A stretch of 64,000 nucleotides of DNA from Bog-159 sp963707465. GTDB taxonomy: Bacteria > Acidobacteriota > Terriglobia > Bryobacterales > Bryobacteraceae. Shown piece after piece: positions 44,291-53,239 of this stretch. Both the position numbers and the translations under genes were made by a program. The notes beneath the pieces were generated by a model. It did no database searches, was not told where the DNA came from, and worked only from the letters and a program-made list of their open reading frames with translations. Each line of letters begins with the position of its first letter. Position 1 is the stretch's first letter. The stretch spans positions 2,294,001 through 2,358,000 of the forward strand of contig CAVPQK010000015.1 in NCBI GenBank assembly GCA_963707465.1. Reading direction: 5' to 3'.

Positions 44291-44943
44291 TGGAAGACCT
44301 CCTCGCGGTATTGAATGTGGGTGCGGCGGCGGGACTCCCTCAGCCATTGCTCCACCTGCTGGTCGGCCGCCTGGCTGATAAGCGTTTGTATGATGCTCAC
44401 GCGATGTTCGTCCACCGAGGGAGTCTGGCCGGGATGCGCGGCGATCAGCGCCGCCCGCATGTGCTCGTCGAAATACTTGCGAATATCGTCTTCGCCGATC
44501 TGGATGCCCGGCCGAAAGCGCGCATCGATGAAGCGCACCAGCGTCAGTTGCCACGCGAGGCGTTCCTTCAAATCCGCTTCGCTGATGCCGTACCGGGCCA
44601 GCGCGCGTCGGTATGCGGCATCGTCTCCGAAACGGGCTCGCTCCTCCTGGAGCGCGGCTTCCGTTTCAGTCTCGGCAGGCGGCAGGTACCGGCTGGCTTC
44701 CAGTTCGCTGCGCACCAGCGTCTGGTCCACCATGCGGTCCGCGGCCGCGCGCTTGCTCTCGGGGCTGAAGTCTGGTTTTCCGTTGTTCAGAAACGCCGTG
44801 ATCCGTATTTCGCGATCGAGATCGGCTTCCGTGATCACGCGATTTCCCACCGAAACGGCGATGCGGTCGATGATCTCGGCGCGCGCACCGGCGGCCGCCG
44901 CGAGGCCAGCCAGGCAGATCGCGATGGAAAACCGGGGCAGCAT
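44287..44943 (-). CDS. SurA-like periplasmic chaperone without PPIase domain
   Basis: A 218-residue protein with signal peptide (MLPRFSIAICLAGLAAAAGARA). The segment IIDRIAVSVGNRVITEADLDREI is the standard start of the SurA N-terminal chaperone domain, followed by helical segments (ADRMVDQTLVRSELEASRY; LKERLAWQLTLVRFIDARF) and a C-terminal helix (SIIQTLISQAADQQVEQWLRE). The parvulin domains of classical SurA are absent. Start and stop both overlap the neighbours (1 base with the Omp85 gene, 4 bases with tamB), so it is made together with them and probably escorts unfolded barrel proteins. Confidence 0.8.
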   Translation of the reverse strand: MLPRFSIAICLAGLAAAAGARAEIIDRIAVSVGNRVITEADLDREIRITAFLNNGKPDFSPESKRAAADRMVDQTLVRSELEASRYLPPAETETEAALQEERARFGDDAAYRRALARYGISEADLKERLAWQLTLVRFIDARFRPGIQIGEDDIRKYFDEHMRAALIAAHPGQTPSVDEHRVSIIQTLISQAADQQVEQWLRESRRRTHIQYREEVFQ

Positions 44944-47921
44944 CAGAATGTCTGCCCTATGGAAAAGAAGAATTGGAAGTGGCTGATGCTTTGCGCCACG
45001 CAGTTATAAGGCTGCGTGTTGCACGGCATCGGGCCGGCGCTGAGCAAGTCGCTCAAACTTCCCTTGAAGCCGATGAAACTGGCCGGATTGATGCTGTAGG
45101 CGAAGTCCAGCCGGATCGGACCGATCGGCGTGCGATAACGGATCCCGAAGCCTACCGAGTGGTTCATGTAATTGAAGTCACCCGTCCCATGTTGATCCGT
45201 GCGGAACGAGATGTTCGACGGGTTGGCGTAAACATTGCCCATGTCGTGAAACAGGACTCCGCCGATATCCTCGCCCAGCAGCGGGAAGCGCAGCTCGGTC
45301 TGATTCATCAGAAGCGCCGTGCCACCCAGCGGAAAGCCGGTGGTCGGGTCGCGCGGCCCGGCTTGCAGATCGGGGAAGCCGCGCTCCGAAGTGGCACCGC
45401 CGGAGAAGAAATGCTCCGGCAGCGGTATGGCCGTGTTGGCGTCCGCGACGTTTTGCAGCGGATGCACGATGCCGAAGCTGGTGGCGCGCGCCAGCACCAG
45501 CTTCTTGCCGATCGGGTGATAGGTCGCATTGCGGCCCAGGAACCGTCCGAACGAAATCTCGGAGCCCAATGCGCGCGGCGCGGCGGAGATATCCAGGGTG
45601 TTGTATATGCCCTTATGCGTTTCGATGGGATCGTCGCGGCGGTCCTGGATCAGGCTCCATGAGAGTTCCCCCACGCGGTCCGGCTGCGCGAACAGCGGGA
45701 TCAGGTAAGGCGAGATCTTCAGCGTGGATTGATCCACCGTGACATGCCGGTAAGTGTACCGGTAAAGCAGGGTCAGCGACTTGGAAATCCGGTCGGAAAG
45801 CTGCACCGAGCCTTCTTCGCGCTGCGCGGTGAATGTGCGCACATCCTTGCTGTTGTCGTACAGGATGGTGTACGAGAGCGTCAGCTTGTCGTTGCCGCGG
45901 ACGCGCGGTTCGGTGTAGGTGATCAGGGCGCGCTGCTCCAGGGTCGAAACGCGGCCGCGCAAACTGAGGCTCTGGCCCAGGCCCCACAGGTTCAGACGGG
46001 AAACGTCCAGGGTCGCGTCCGGCGCAAAGCCGGTCTGTCCTTGGGGCGACTCCAGGCAGGTTGAGCATCCGCCAATTCGCGCGAACTCCGCGCCGAAGCC
46101 CCAGGCGATCGAATACTTACGCGCTTCCTCCATGTCGTACAGCACGTACTTCTCATTGGTATCTCCGTCGGGATTCTGAATGGCCGTATCCACGCGCGCG
46201 AATACGCCCAGATCGTACAGTTTGCGCTGGGTGTCGCGCTCGGCGGAGGGCGACAGCGGATCGCCCGGCTTCAACAGCATCTTGCTATCCACCAGGCTGC
46301 GCCGGGTGCGGCTCAGGCCGCTGATCAGGATGTCGCGCACGAACTCCTGCTGCCCCTCGCGGATGACATAGGTCAGGTCGATCTGGTGGGCTTGCGGCGC
46401 GGGTTTGGAGCTCCATTCAAACGTGGCATTCGGGAACCCGCGCGTGGAGTACTGCTGCAGAATGCCGTCGCGGTCGATGGCCACGTTGTACTCGCTGAAG
46501 GGCTGCCCCTCCACCGAGCTGAGCTGAGACAACAACTGCGCCTTGTCCAGCTTGGCCGCGCCCTGCATGTCCAGGTTGTGAATGAAGTACTGCGGGCCTT
46601 CTTGAATCGTGATGAAAACCGCCAACTGGTCTGGCTTGCCCTGATAGCCATCGGTCAGCTTGTGGGTGACGACCACGTCGCGGAATCCGTTGGATTGGTA
46701 CAAGCTGGCGATGGATTGCTCGTCGCGCCGGAGCAGCGCTCCGCTATAGCGCCCGCGCCGGAACTGCAGCAGCGACGCGCGCATCAGGAACATGCGCTCG
46801 CGGATGGCGTCGGTGCGGAAATACTTGTTGCCCTCTATCGCGATCAGCACCAGCTTGTGGCGCTTTCCGGGGTTAATGAGATAGTCGATGGTGGCCTTGT
46901 CGTTGACGATCCGCTGCGGTTTGAATTCGACTTCCGCGTCGAAATAGCCTTCCGATTGAAAGTAGTCCCGCAAGTTGCGCTCGCCCTCGAGCAATAGCGA
47001 TTCGTCCACGGTATGCTCTTCGAAAACGGGCACCAGGCTCCGCAGCTTGCCTTGCGATACCTTGGCGCCCACGGCGTGCACTTCCACTTCGGGTCCGGCA
47101 TCGATATCGAGCAGCGGCGTGCTGCGATTGGTATCCGCATCGTAGTCCATCGCTTTCAGCGACACCCGGGCTTCAAACCGGCCGTGCTTTTCGTACCTGG
47201 AACGCACATCCTCCACGCCCTTGCTCACGCGCGCCTGATGGACTGTGCGCCACCCTCCGATCAGCCAGCGGCGCCAGTGCGTGGCATTCACGATATCCTC
47301 CAGCGGCATCTTCGTGTCGCCGCTGATCGCCGGTGTGGTGAAGTGCGCGCGGCGCCCCGAATCCACCACGAAGTGGACGCTCACCTGTTGCGTATGTGGA
47401 TCGTAGGAGACCTCCGGCCGGACCTGGCTCGCGTGCAGGCCGTTGCTTTCGAGCAGATGCTCGATGGCGCTCTGGGCCGGAGCCACATCCGCCTCGGTGA
47501 AGGGCTGTCCCAGATTCAGCCGCGTGACATTGACCAGTTGGCCGCGATTGGGCGGATCGGAAATGTGGCCCTCGATCGCTACATTGCCCACGAACCAGCT
47601 ATTCCTGGTGATGATTCGCACCATCACGCCGGTAGCGGGAGCCACGGCGAACTCGGCATCCACCTGGATGTCTTCGAAAGCGCCCGTGGCATACAGCCGC
47701 TCGATGGCCGCGTGCACATCCGCCATCCGCAACGGCGCGCCCTTCTTGATCGGGACAATGTTAGCCAGTTCGGCGGCCGTCAGCGGCTGTTGCGGCGGGA
47801 CGAACTGAACTTCGGAGATAGGCTGCCCTTCGTACTTCGCCGCCTGCGCCCAAGCCAACTGCGCGCAGACCAGCAACGGCACGGCTAAGTTACGAGCGAG
47901 GCTCCGGAACACCTTCATCAT
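44943..47921 (-). CDS. Omp85-family outer-membrane assembly protein (BamA/TamA-like)
   Basis: About 992 residues from ATG 47921 (another ATG follows directly), signal peptide ending WAQAAKYE. Several POTRA domains occupy the first 600 residues (for example ISEVQFVPPQQPLTAAEL, WFVGNVAIEGHISD, KLVLIAIEGNKYFRTDAI, RDILISGLSRTRRSLV), more than the three of TamA. The C-terminal 16-strand barrel has the lid-loop motif RGF within GGATSERGFPDLQAG and ends FQFFFSIGQTF with terminal phenylalanine. Adjacent tamB suggests a TamA role, while the POTRA number resembles BamA; I leave the name open. Confidence 0.9.
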   Translation of the reverse strand: MMKVFRSLARNLAVPLLVCAQLAWAQAAKYEGQPISEVQFVPPQQPLTAAELANIVPIKKGAPLRMADVHAAIERLYATGAFEDIQVDAEFAVAPATGVMVRIITRNSWFVGNVAIEGHISDPPNRGQLVNVTRLNLGQPFTEADVAPAQSAIEHLLESNGLHASQVRPEVSYDPHTQQVSVHFVVDSGRRAHFTTPAISGDTKMPLEDIVNATHWRRWLIGGWRTVHQARVSKGVEDVRSRYEKHGRFEARVSLKAMDYDADTNRSTPLLDIDAGPEVEVHAVGAKVSQGKLRSLVPVFEEHTVDESLLLEGERNLRDYFQSEGYFDAEVEFKPQRIVNDKATIDYLINPGKRHKLVLIAIEGNKYFRTDAIRERMFLMRASLLQFRRGRYSGALLRRDEQSIASLYQSNGFRDVVVTHKLTDGYQGKPDQLAVFITIQEGPQYFIHNLDMQGAAKLDKAQLLSQLSSVEGQPFSEYNVAIDRDGILQQYSTRGFPNATFEWSSKPAPQAHQIDLTYVIREGQQEFVRDILISGLSRTRRSLVDSKMLLKPGDPLSPSAERDTQRKLYDLGVFARVDTAIQNPDGDTNEKYVLYDMEEARKYSIAWGFGAEFARIGGCSTCLESPQGQTGFAPDATLDVSRLNLWGLGQSLSLRGRVSTLEQRALITYTEPRVRGNDKLTLSYTILYDNSKDVRTFTAQREEGSVQLSDRISKSLTLLYRYTYRHVTVDQSTLKISPYLIPLFAQPDRVGELSWSLIQDRRDDPIETHKGIYNTLDISAAPRALGSEISFGRFLGRNATYHPIGKKLVLARATSFGIVHPLQNVADANTAIPLPEHFFSGGATSERGFPDLQAGPRDPTTGFPLGGTALLMNQTELRFPLLGEDIGGVLFHDMGNVYANPSNISFRTDQHGTGDFNYMNHSVGFGIRYRTPIGPIRLDFAYSINPASFIGFKGSLSDLLSAGPMPCNTQPYNCVAQSISHFQFFFSIGQTF

Positions 47922-47995
47922 TATTACAGAGCCGCGACCGTCAGAGTGCATTTCACGGGCCTGCGGCTTCCCAAGATCGCCCCGCACAGGAAGAA

Positions 47996-48036
47996 GGCGG
48001 CCTGGAAGGCCGCCGCAGGCCGGGGGCCTGCCCCAC
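47996..48036. repeat. double-hairpin intergenic element, copy E
   Basis: GGCGGCCT (47996-48003)/AGGCCGCC (48007-48014), then GCAGGCC (48015-48021)/GGCCTGC (48025-48031), followed by CCCAC. Lies between the Omp85 gene and the small secreted protein gene upstream. Its first stem is identical to that of copy B, while the second differs by one compensated pair. Confidence 0.65.
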
Positions 48037-48050
48037 AACTGGCCCGCTCG

Positions 48051-48341
48051 CTAGCTGCCCGTGTTCACCTGTTGCTTCGTGTGCCGCCTTAGATACCAGC
48101 ACGGCGGATCCCCGTAATGCGGGAACAGCGCATTGACGCACGGCTGCGGCGCCGGCGGGTCGAACGAATATTGGGCTTTGCCGTCTTTCATCGGGATGAT
48201 CCATTCCCGCTCGACGGTGACGCTGCCGAATTGCGCCCGGCCATTTGGAATCTGGTAACGCAACGATACAGAATCGCACACATAAACCAGCGCGCCCGCC
48301 AGCAGCACACAAACGGCCGCGATGATTAATTTGCGTTTCAA
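48051..48341 (-). CDS. small secreted or membrane-anchored protein of unknown function
   Basis: A 96-residue protein with an N-terminal hydrophobic segment (IIAAVCVLLAGALVYVC) followed by a polar, Cys/Pro-containing domain (WIIPMKDGKAQYSFDPPAP, CVNALFPHYGDPPCW). Two cysteines in the C-terminal part may form a disulfide. I do not recognise a family. Its ATG overlaps the stop of the acyltransferase gene by 4 bases (48338-48341), so the two are translationally coupled. Confidence 0.6.
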   Translation of the reverse strand: MKRKLIIAAVCVLLAGALVYVCDSVSLRYQIPNGRAQFGSVTVEREWIIPMKDGKAQYSFDPPAPQPCVNALFPHYGDPPCWYLRRHTKQQVNTGS

Positions 48342-49561
48342 ATCTTAAGGAACAGCTTGCGCCGGTACATCCAGTATAGGATGACCCAGTAAGTCCCCAA
48401 CACCGCGGCGCCCAGCAGCAATGGCTCCAGACCCGGGCCGAGGATACGGAACGCATCCGGGCCCAGGTGAATCCGGAACGAGCTGAAGGTGAAACGCTCG
48501 AATAAGTGCGCGATCAGGTAAGCCGCAATCGAGTTCGTGCCGATGACCACCAGCGGGAACGCCCACTTCCGGTAACCCTTCATGTCGATCACCCAACTGA
48601 AGGCCGCCGTATACAGGAAACAGATGCCGCCGCTGAATAGGGTCCAACTGGGAGTCCAGATGCGCTTCACGATCGGGCAGATGCCGGTGAAATGCAGCAG
48701 CAAGCCCGCGGCGATTCCAATCACGCCGGCGATCAGCAGCCGCGCCATGGGAATACGCGGCGCGCTGGCGCGCAGCCAGCGGCCGCACACCAGCCCCAGG
48801 ATCATGGTGCCCAAAGTGGGAATAAAGCTCAGCGTCAGGTATCCGCCGTCATTGAAGACGAAGGGGTGCTGGCGCGGAAATAGATTCAAGAACCACTGAT
48901 CGAAGGCGTTGCCCAGGTTGGCGTTCTTGTTCCAGTGCGCCGCGAACCCGGAGTAGAAATGCTGCCAGTTGGCGGGCACCCCCACGGATTGCCAATTGAA
49001 TCCCGGGCCGGGCACGGGGTAAAGCGCCCAAGCCAGCCAGTAGCCCGTCAGGATCGCGGCCAGCGCGGTCCATTGCCAGCGCGGCTTGGCGAAGCCCAGC
49101 AGGAACAGGAACGGATACCCCAGCCCGATCTGCGTGAGCGTGTCTTCAAAGGTGAAGTAAGTCCGCGGGGCGTACATCGACCGCAAGAAAATCCCCAGCG
49201 CGACCAGCAGAAACGAACGCCAGATGGCGTGCGCCCACATCTTGCCGAACTTTCCGCCCTTGGCCATGCGGCTGGCGATGGAGTACGGCAGCGCCACTCC
49301 CACCAGGAACGAAAACGACGGCTGGATCATATCGTGCAGCGAGCATCCGGCCCAGTCCACGTGCGTCTGGTTGTAACCCAGAAACGCCCAGAACCAGTTG
49401 CCCGGAAAAGCGTGCGCCACGCGCGCGAGTTCCAGAACTTCGGCCATCATCAGCAGCATCACCATGCCGCGATAAGCGTCGACGGCGATGTTTCGAGTAA
49501 CCGGTTGCGGGGCGCGGATCGACCCCTCCGCCGGGGACGCAGGATTCAGTGTTGCTTGCAA
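48338..49561 (-). CDS. HGSNAT/NagX-like (DUF5009) membrane acyltransferase
   Basis: A 407-residue polytopic protein from a TTG codon that has a strong GGAGGTGA 6 bases upstream, which settles the start. Eight to ten helices; the motif DAYRGMVMLLMM (the DxxRG of the family), DMIQPSFSFLVGVALPYSI and the conserved IGTNSIAAYLIAHL match the heparan-alpha-glucosaminide N-acetyltransferase/NagX/DUF5009 group. These transfer acetyl groups across the membrane to amino sugars. It follows the GH5 glycosidase by 40 bases, so both may act on polysaccharide fragments; this is inference. Confidence 0.85.
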   Translation of the reverse strand: MQATLNPASPAEGSIRAPQPVTRNIAVDAYRGMVMLLMMAEVLELARVAHAFPGNWFWAFLGYNQTHVDWAGCSLHDMIQPSFSFLVGVALPYSIASRMAKGGKFGKMWAHAIWRSFLLVALGIFLRSMYAPRTYFTFEDTLTQIGLGYPFLFLLGFAKPRWQWTALAAILTGYWLAWALYPVPGPGFNWQSVGVPANWQHFYSGFAAHWNKNANLGNAFDQWFLNLFPRQHPFVFNDGGYLTLSFIPTLGTMILGLVCGRWLRASAPRIPMARLLIAGVIGIAAGLLLHFTGICPIVKRIWTPSWTLFSGGICFLYTAAFSWVIDMKGYRKWAFPLVVIGTNSIAAYLIAHLFERFTFSSFRIHLGPDAFRILGPGLEPLLLGAAVLGTYWVILYWMYRRKLFLKI

Positions 49562-49601
49562 GCGTCACCTCCTAAGGAGAATCAGATTCGACGTTAGCAC
49601 A

Positions 49602-51344
49602 TTATTGGAACGTGATCGTCACAGCATTGGCCGTAACTTGATTGACCGTCACGGTCACCGTAACCTGGCCGGAGCCGGCGAGCGAAGCCGGGAGCGCCAC
49701 GTTGATCTGATCCTCTCCCGAAAAGCCCGGCGCCGGGCCTGCATACGTCACCGTGGTGGGGGTCGTGCCGACCGTCACGGTAGTGCCGCTGGCGGTTGCC
49801 GCGTCGAACCCCGTGCCGTACAGCAGCAGATAAAGGCTGTCGCCATTGAACGCGATGGGCGAACTGACGCCCTCGTAGTCGTATGTGCCGTTGGGTTGAA
49901 ACCGTTGGATCAGCGCCGCCGGCAAGCCCGTTCCCTGTTCGTTCGCGGTGAAAATCGTGGGCGCGATGGATTGTACTTCGAGCAACCCCGTCGCGACGGT
50001 TGTCGTGCCGTTGAGCACCGCCGCCTTCGCCATGCCCGCCGCCACGCCGCTGGGAACCTGGTAATTGATCTGGCCCGGCGAGACATATAACAGCGGCGCG
50101 AGCATTACACTTCCGCCGCTATCGGTCAGTTGCACCTGGGCGCCCGCCAGCATGGTAGACAGCGGCTGTCCCGGCGTGGCCTGCCCGCTCATGGTCGCCA
50201 GCCCGCTTCCGTAGGCGGTCGCCAGTTCGCCCGGCGCGCTGGCCCAACCGTAAACGGCGGCCGCCGGCACCGTCACCAAAGTAGCCGGCTTCAAGTGCCC
50301 CAAAAGCGTTCCCATCTGCTCCGCGTCGGTCGTGAAATTGTTCGAAGGCTGCACCGAGAGCAGGCTGCACGAGCACGTGGGCACCGTCGCCCAAAGCTCG
50401 CCCGCCGCCCAATACGTGCCCGGCATCCCCGCCTGGTCGAGCGCGGCCAGAAAGTTGTTCAGCACGGTGAGCCATCCCGGATCGTTGTTCGGTATGCCGT
50501 ACTCCCCGAGATAACACGGCACGTTGTTGGATGTGCACCAGCTCGTGAATGGCGCGAGGCGCGTGACTCCCACCTGGGGCAGGTCCGGATTGGCAGCCAG
50601 TTCCTGCGCGTAAGTCTCCGCATAAGTTCCGCTGAAATCGGAATCGAAGTAAAGGTGCGCCTCGTAGTAATAGTTGTTGGCGGGGTCGCTGATGAAGGCC
50701 GTCGAGCCGTTATTGCTCGCCCAGTAAGTCGCATTACTCCACCCATCTCCCGGAATCATGATGGTCTTGTTGTCGCCATTGTTGCGGATCGCCGTCAGGA
50801 CGTTCTGCGTAATCTGATTCCAGTTCGCCACTCCCATATCGTGCGGCTCGTTCATCAGGTCGTACGCCACCACCGCCGGCTCGTTGGCGAACACGTTGGA
50901 CATCTTCACCCAGAAATCCGCCAGGTCCGCCGAGGTTACGCTGACCGTGGTCCCCTGGCAGGGATTGTCGATGATGCACGGGGTGGTGGTGCCGGCTAGC
51001 GTATAGCGCCCGAAGTTGTGAGGCTCGATGCTGACCAGCGCGCCCGCGGCTTTCGCATAGGCGATATCCGCCTGCAGATAGCCGAGATTGGTGGGATCCA
51101 GGTCGCCGCCCAACGTGGGTTGCAGCCGCTCCCATGACAAGGGCAGGCGGATGAATCCCAGCCCGCGCGCCGCGAAGTAGTCGAAGGTCGGCGCGGTAGG
51201 AAAGCTGTAGCCGACGTCGTAGGCGGCGGTTCGGGGGTCGCCCTGGGCGCCCCATTCCGCCTCTGAAACATTCACGCCGCGCAGGTATTGGCCGGCGGCC
51301 GTGCCCGTAACAAGTATAAACAGCGCCGCACGAGTGGTCCACAT
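49602..51344 (-). CDS. secreted GH5-type glycosidase (cellulase-like) with Solibacter C-terminal domain
   Basis: About 580 residues. Signal peptide MWTTRAALFILVTGTAAGQ, then a GH5 barrel (about 20-330) with the acid/base glutamate in AYDLMNEPHD and the nucleophile in CYLGEYGIPN. The region from about 360 to the end (SVMLAPLLYVSPGQINYQVPSG ... YLLLYGTGFDAAT ... GSGQVTVTVTV) is the roughly 200-residue C-terminal domain (TIGR03437-like) that is characteristic of Solibacter secreted proteins. Expected activity: endo-cleavage of beta-1,4-glucan or similar. An ATG at 51368 is an alternative but lies before the -10 sequence. Confidence 0.9.
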   Translation of the reverse strand: MWTTRAALFILVTGTAAGQYLRGVNVSEAEWGAQGDPRTAAYDVGYSFPTAPTFDYFAARGLGFIRLPLSWERLQPTLGGDLDPTNLGYLQADIAYAKAAGALVSIEPHNFGRYTLAGTTTPCIIDNPCQGTTVSVTSADLADFWVKMSNVFANEPAVVAYDLMNEPHDMGVANWNQITQNVLTAIRNNGDNKTIMIPGDGWSNATYWASNNGSTAFISDPANNYYYEAHLYFDSDFSGTYAETYAQELAANPDLPQVGVTRLAPFTSWCTSNNVPCYLGEYGIPNNDPGWLTVLNNFLAALDQAGMPGTYWAAGELWATVPTCSCSLLSVQPSNNFTTDAEQMGTLLGHLKPATLVTVPAAAVYGWASAPGELATAYGSGLATMSGQATPGQPLSTMLAGAQVQLTDSGGSVMLAPLLYVSPGQINYQVPSGVAAGMAKAAVLNGTTTVATGLLEVQSIAPTIFTANEQGTGLPAALIQRFQPNGTYDYEGVSSPIAFNGDSLYLLLYGTGFDAATASGTTVTVGTTPTTVTYAGPAPGFSGEDQINVALPASLAGSGQVTVTVTVNQVTANAVTITFQ

Positions 51345-51351
51345 GATGCGC

Positions 51352-51357
51352 AGTATA
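51352..51357 (-). promoter_or_regulatory. -10 box and leaderless start of the GH5 gene
   Basis: TATACT on the minus strand ends 7 bases before the ATG at 51344, the same spacing as at mnmG. This favours 51344 over the longer start. Confidence 0.35.
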
Positions 51358-51371
51358 TCAAGTGCCATCCC

Positions 51372-52154
51372 TCACGATGCGTCGCCGCGCAAGTGCGTCG
51401 CGATGAACCACTGGTTTCCGCAGAAATCGCGGACCCCCGCCAGGCGGTCGCCGTAAGGCTGATCCGCGGGTTCGGAAAGCGAATCCGCGCCGGCCGCCAT
51501 CGCACTGCGGTAGACCGCGTCCGCATCCGGGACATACAGATATATCGCGGTTGGCATCGCCCGCCAGGGGCCGTGCGCCTCACCTATCTCGATCATGGAG
51601 TCGCCGACGCGGATCTTGGCGTGGAGCACGGCGCCGTCGGGCGAATCGTGCCGCACGAATTCCTCGGCGGCGAACGCCTCCTTTAGAAAGTCGATTAGTT
51701 TCGCCGCGCCCGTCGGATGCAGGTAAATGGTCACGTCGCGCAAACCTTCCGGCACATCCTTCGGCCCCAGGTGCTGGCTGATAATCCAGTCGTTCCCGAA
51801 CGGATCGCGCACCGCGCCGAACCGGTCTCCCCAATCCTCTCTGAGATCCAGCGACGCGGTAGCGCCGGCCGCGATGGCGCGCGCATAGACTTCGTCCGCG
51901 TTCGGAACATAATACTGGAATGCGGACGGGGTGGGCGCCCCGCGAAAAGCGGCGCCTCCGCCGATCATCATCATCGAGTCGCCGATCCGCACTTCCGCGT
52001 GGATGCCTCCGGCCGATCCGGTGCCCCGAAATAGTTCTTGTGCGCCGAACGCGCTCTTCACGAAATCGATCATCTCGCCGGCCTGCGGCACCATTACGTA
52101 CGGCGTGATGGTGTGAAATCCGGCGCGTACGGGGTTCGTTGCCGTTGTGCTCAT
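51372..52154 (-). CDS. two-domain VOC (glyoxalase/PhnB-like) protein
   Basis: About 260 residues from ATG 52154. Two PhnB-type VOC modules in tandem: TITPYVMVPQAGEMIDFVKSAFGA (about 20-145) and VTIYLHPTGAAKLIDFLKEAFAA (about 150-260), each ending RDPFGNDWIISQH or RDFCGNQWFIATH. These belong to the PhnB/3-demethylubiquinone-9-like group, which is widespread and seldom characterised. An N-terminal extension encoded upstream is separated by a frameshift (see next entry). Confidence 0.85.
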   Translation of the reverse strand: MSTTATNPVRAGFHTITPYVMVPQAGEMIDFVKSAFGAQELFRGTGSAGGIHAEVRIGDSMMMIGGGAAFRGAPTPSAFQYYVPNADEVYARAIAAGATASLDLREDWGDRFGAVRDPFGNDWIISQHLGPKDVPEGLRDVTIYLHPTGAAKLIDFLKEAFAAEEFVRHDSPDGAVLHAKIRVGDSMIEIGEAHGPWRAMPTAIYLYVPDADAVYRSAMAAGADSLSEPADQPYGDRLAGVRDFCGNQWFIATHLRGDAS

Positions 52155-52347
52155 CAGTGCGGTCCTTTCCAAGTCGTTCTTCAGACGCTCCCGAAAACTT
52201 GGGGCGCGGCAAATCCCGCAGATCGGCCGCCAGGCACGCGAGGCCTGCCATCCGCCGGTCCTTCGAAGCCATTTCGCCGCCGGGCTCCGGGGCCAGCATT
52301 TCCTCGATCAGGCGATCCAGCCGGTCCGCCAAAGAGCGCGTAGCCAT
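52155..52347 (-). pseudogene. frameshifted N-terminal extension of the VOC gene
   Basis: ATG 52347 opens a frame beginning MATRSLADRLDRLIEEMLAP and running through AADLRDLPRPKF. At a run of four A (plus strand 52194-52197) the frame is lost; removing one base joins it to RERLKNDLERTALMSTTAT, the start of the VOC protein. Extensions with the wording LRDLPRxxFxxRLKxDLER precede VOC domains in related proteins as I recall them. The extension is therefore probably part of the ancestral gene, now split by one base. Confidence 0.6.
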
Positions 52348-52604
52348 TCGCCCTCCCCGCCAGCTCCCGCAGGCTCTTCAGCGCGCGCCATTGAAGCTGC
52401 TTGCTCCGCGAAGCGGCCCACCACCACGCGCCGCTGATCCGTGGGCAGAGTATCCACCAACTGGAAGAGCATGGCGCGCCGTTCGATACCTTCGTCACTG
52501 GCCGGCTCGCGCTCCGGCTCACGCGCTTCGCGGCGCGCCACGTACGCGTACACCCGTTTAGTTAGCCGCCGCGCGACCCAAAAAGTCACGGCCGGGGACT
52601 GCAT
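52308..52604 (-). pseudogene. sigma-70 region 4 remnant with internal deletion
   Basis: The 98-residue frame contains LVDTLPTDQRRVVVGRFAEQ, the start of sigma region 4 as in ECF-type factors. The rest of region 4 (the helix-turn-helix) is missing: in the next frame KQLQWRALKSLRELAGR, its normal end, follows at once. About 50 bases are therefore deleted and the frame is changed. Region 2 is absent too. The remnant overlaps the start of the VOC extension, as sigma and regulated gene often do. Confidence 0.6.
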
Positions 52605-52978
52605 CGCGATTCGAACATCTCAGTCAATGCCGGTTTTTTGATGACACCGCACGCGACGCCAAGAACCAGATCGACCAATTCCTGCTCACCGAAAGATGGT
52701 TCCCAGTCGTTCATGAGCAGGAACGTAATGGCCGCGTTAGCGCCCACTCGCTTGTTGCCGTCGATAAACGCATGGTTCTGGCACAGATGAAAGAGATAGG
52801 CTGCTGCCATCGCGGGAATGGAGGGGTGCAGGAACTCGCCACCGAACGTCGCTTGGGGTGTGGCTGCCGCCGACTCAAGCCCGGCCGCGTCGCGAAGCCC
52901 GGAAGATCCGCCGTATCGCTCTATCTGTTGCGCATGGATCTCCAGGACTTCGTCGAGCGACAGGAATACCGGCCCCAT
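52586..52978 (-). CDS. doc: Doc-type (Fic-fold) toxin
   Basis: A 130-residue protein with the Fic motif NHAFIDGNKRVGANAA (about residues 67-82), in which HxFxDGNKR is the Doc form lacking the second arginine of true AMPylating Fic enzymes; N-terminal FLSLDEVLEIHAQQIERYGG is also typical. Doc phosphorylates and inactivates elongation factor Tu in the phage P1 system. The antitoxin gene lies 18 bases upstream on the same strand, encoding an AbrB-type rather than Phd-type protein. Confidence 0.9.
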   Translation of the reverse strand: MGPVFLSLDEVLEIHAQQIERYGGSSGLRDAAGLESAAATPQATFGGEFLHPSIPAMAAAYLFHLCQNHAFIDGNKRVGANAAITFLLMNDWEPSFGEQELVDLVLGVACGVIKKPALTEMFESRCSPRP

Positions 52979-52996
52979 GAACTTTCCTGCGTGGAC

Positions 52997-53224
52997 TTAC
53001 TCCGCCAGCTTCTGGAACGCCTTGCCGTATCGTTTGTGCGCCCATTGCTGGGCGGCCTCGAACTTCTTCCGGCGCCTCGATGGTTTCGCCGGGGCGATGA
53101 TCAGTTGCTTACCATCGGTGCTGACGTCGAGGGGCGTTTCGGAATCGATCTTGAGCAATTCAAGAATCGGCCGATCGATCACCAACGCCATGCTGTTTCC
53201 ATGTTTCGTGAGCTTCTTGACCAT
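52997..53224 (-). CDS. AbrB/MazE-type antitoxin
   Basis: 75 residues from ATG 53224. The N-terminal swapped-hairpin fold is visible in KLTKHGNSMALVIDRPILELLKI and PLDVSTDGKQLIIAPA, the SpoVT/AbrB DNA-binding domain, followed by a basic, helical tail (RRRKKFEAAQQWAHKRYGKAF) that would cover the Doc toxin. A perfect 11-bp palindrome at 53240-53250 lies 16 bases upstream, a likely autoregulation operator. Confidence 0.85.
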   Translation of the reverse strand: MVKKLTKHGNSMALVIDRPILELLKIDSETPLDVSTDGKQLIIAPAKPSRRRKKFEAAQQWAHKRYGKAFQKLAE

Positions 53225-53239
53225 GCGCAGACTCCGTAC

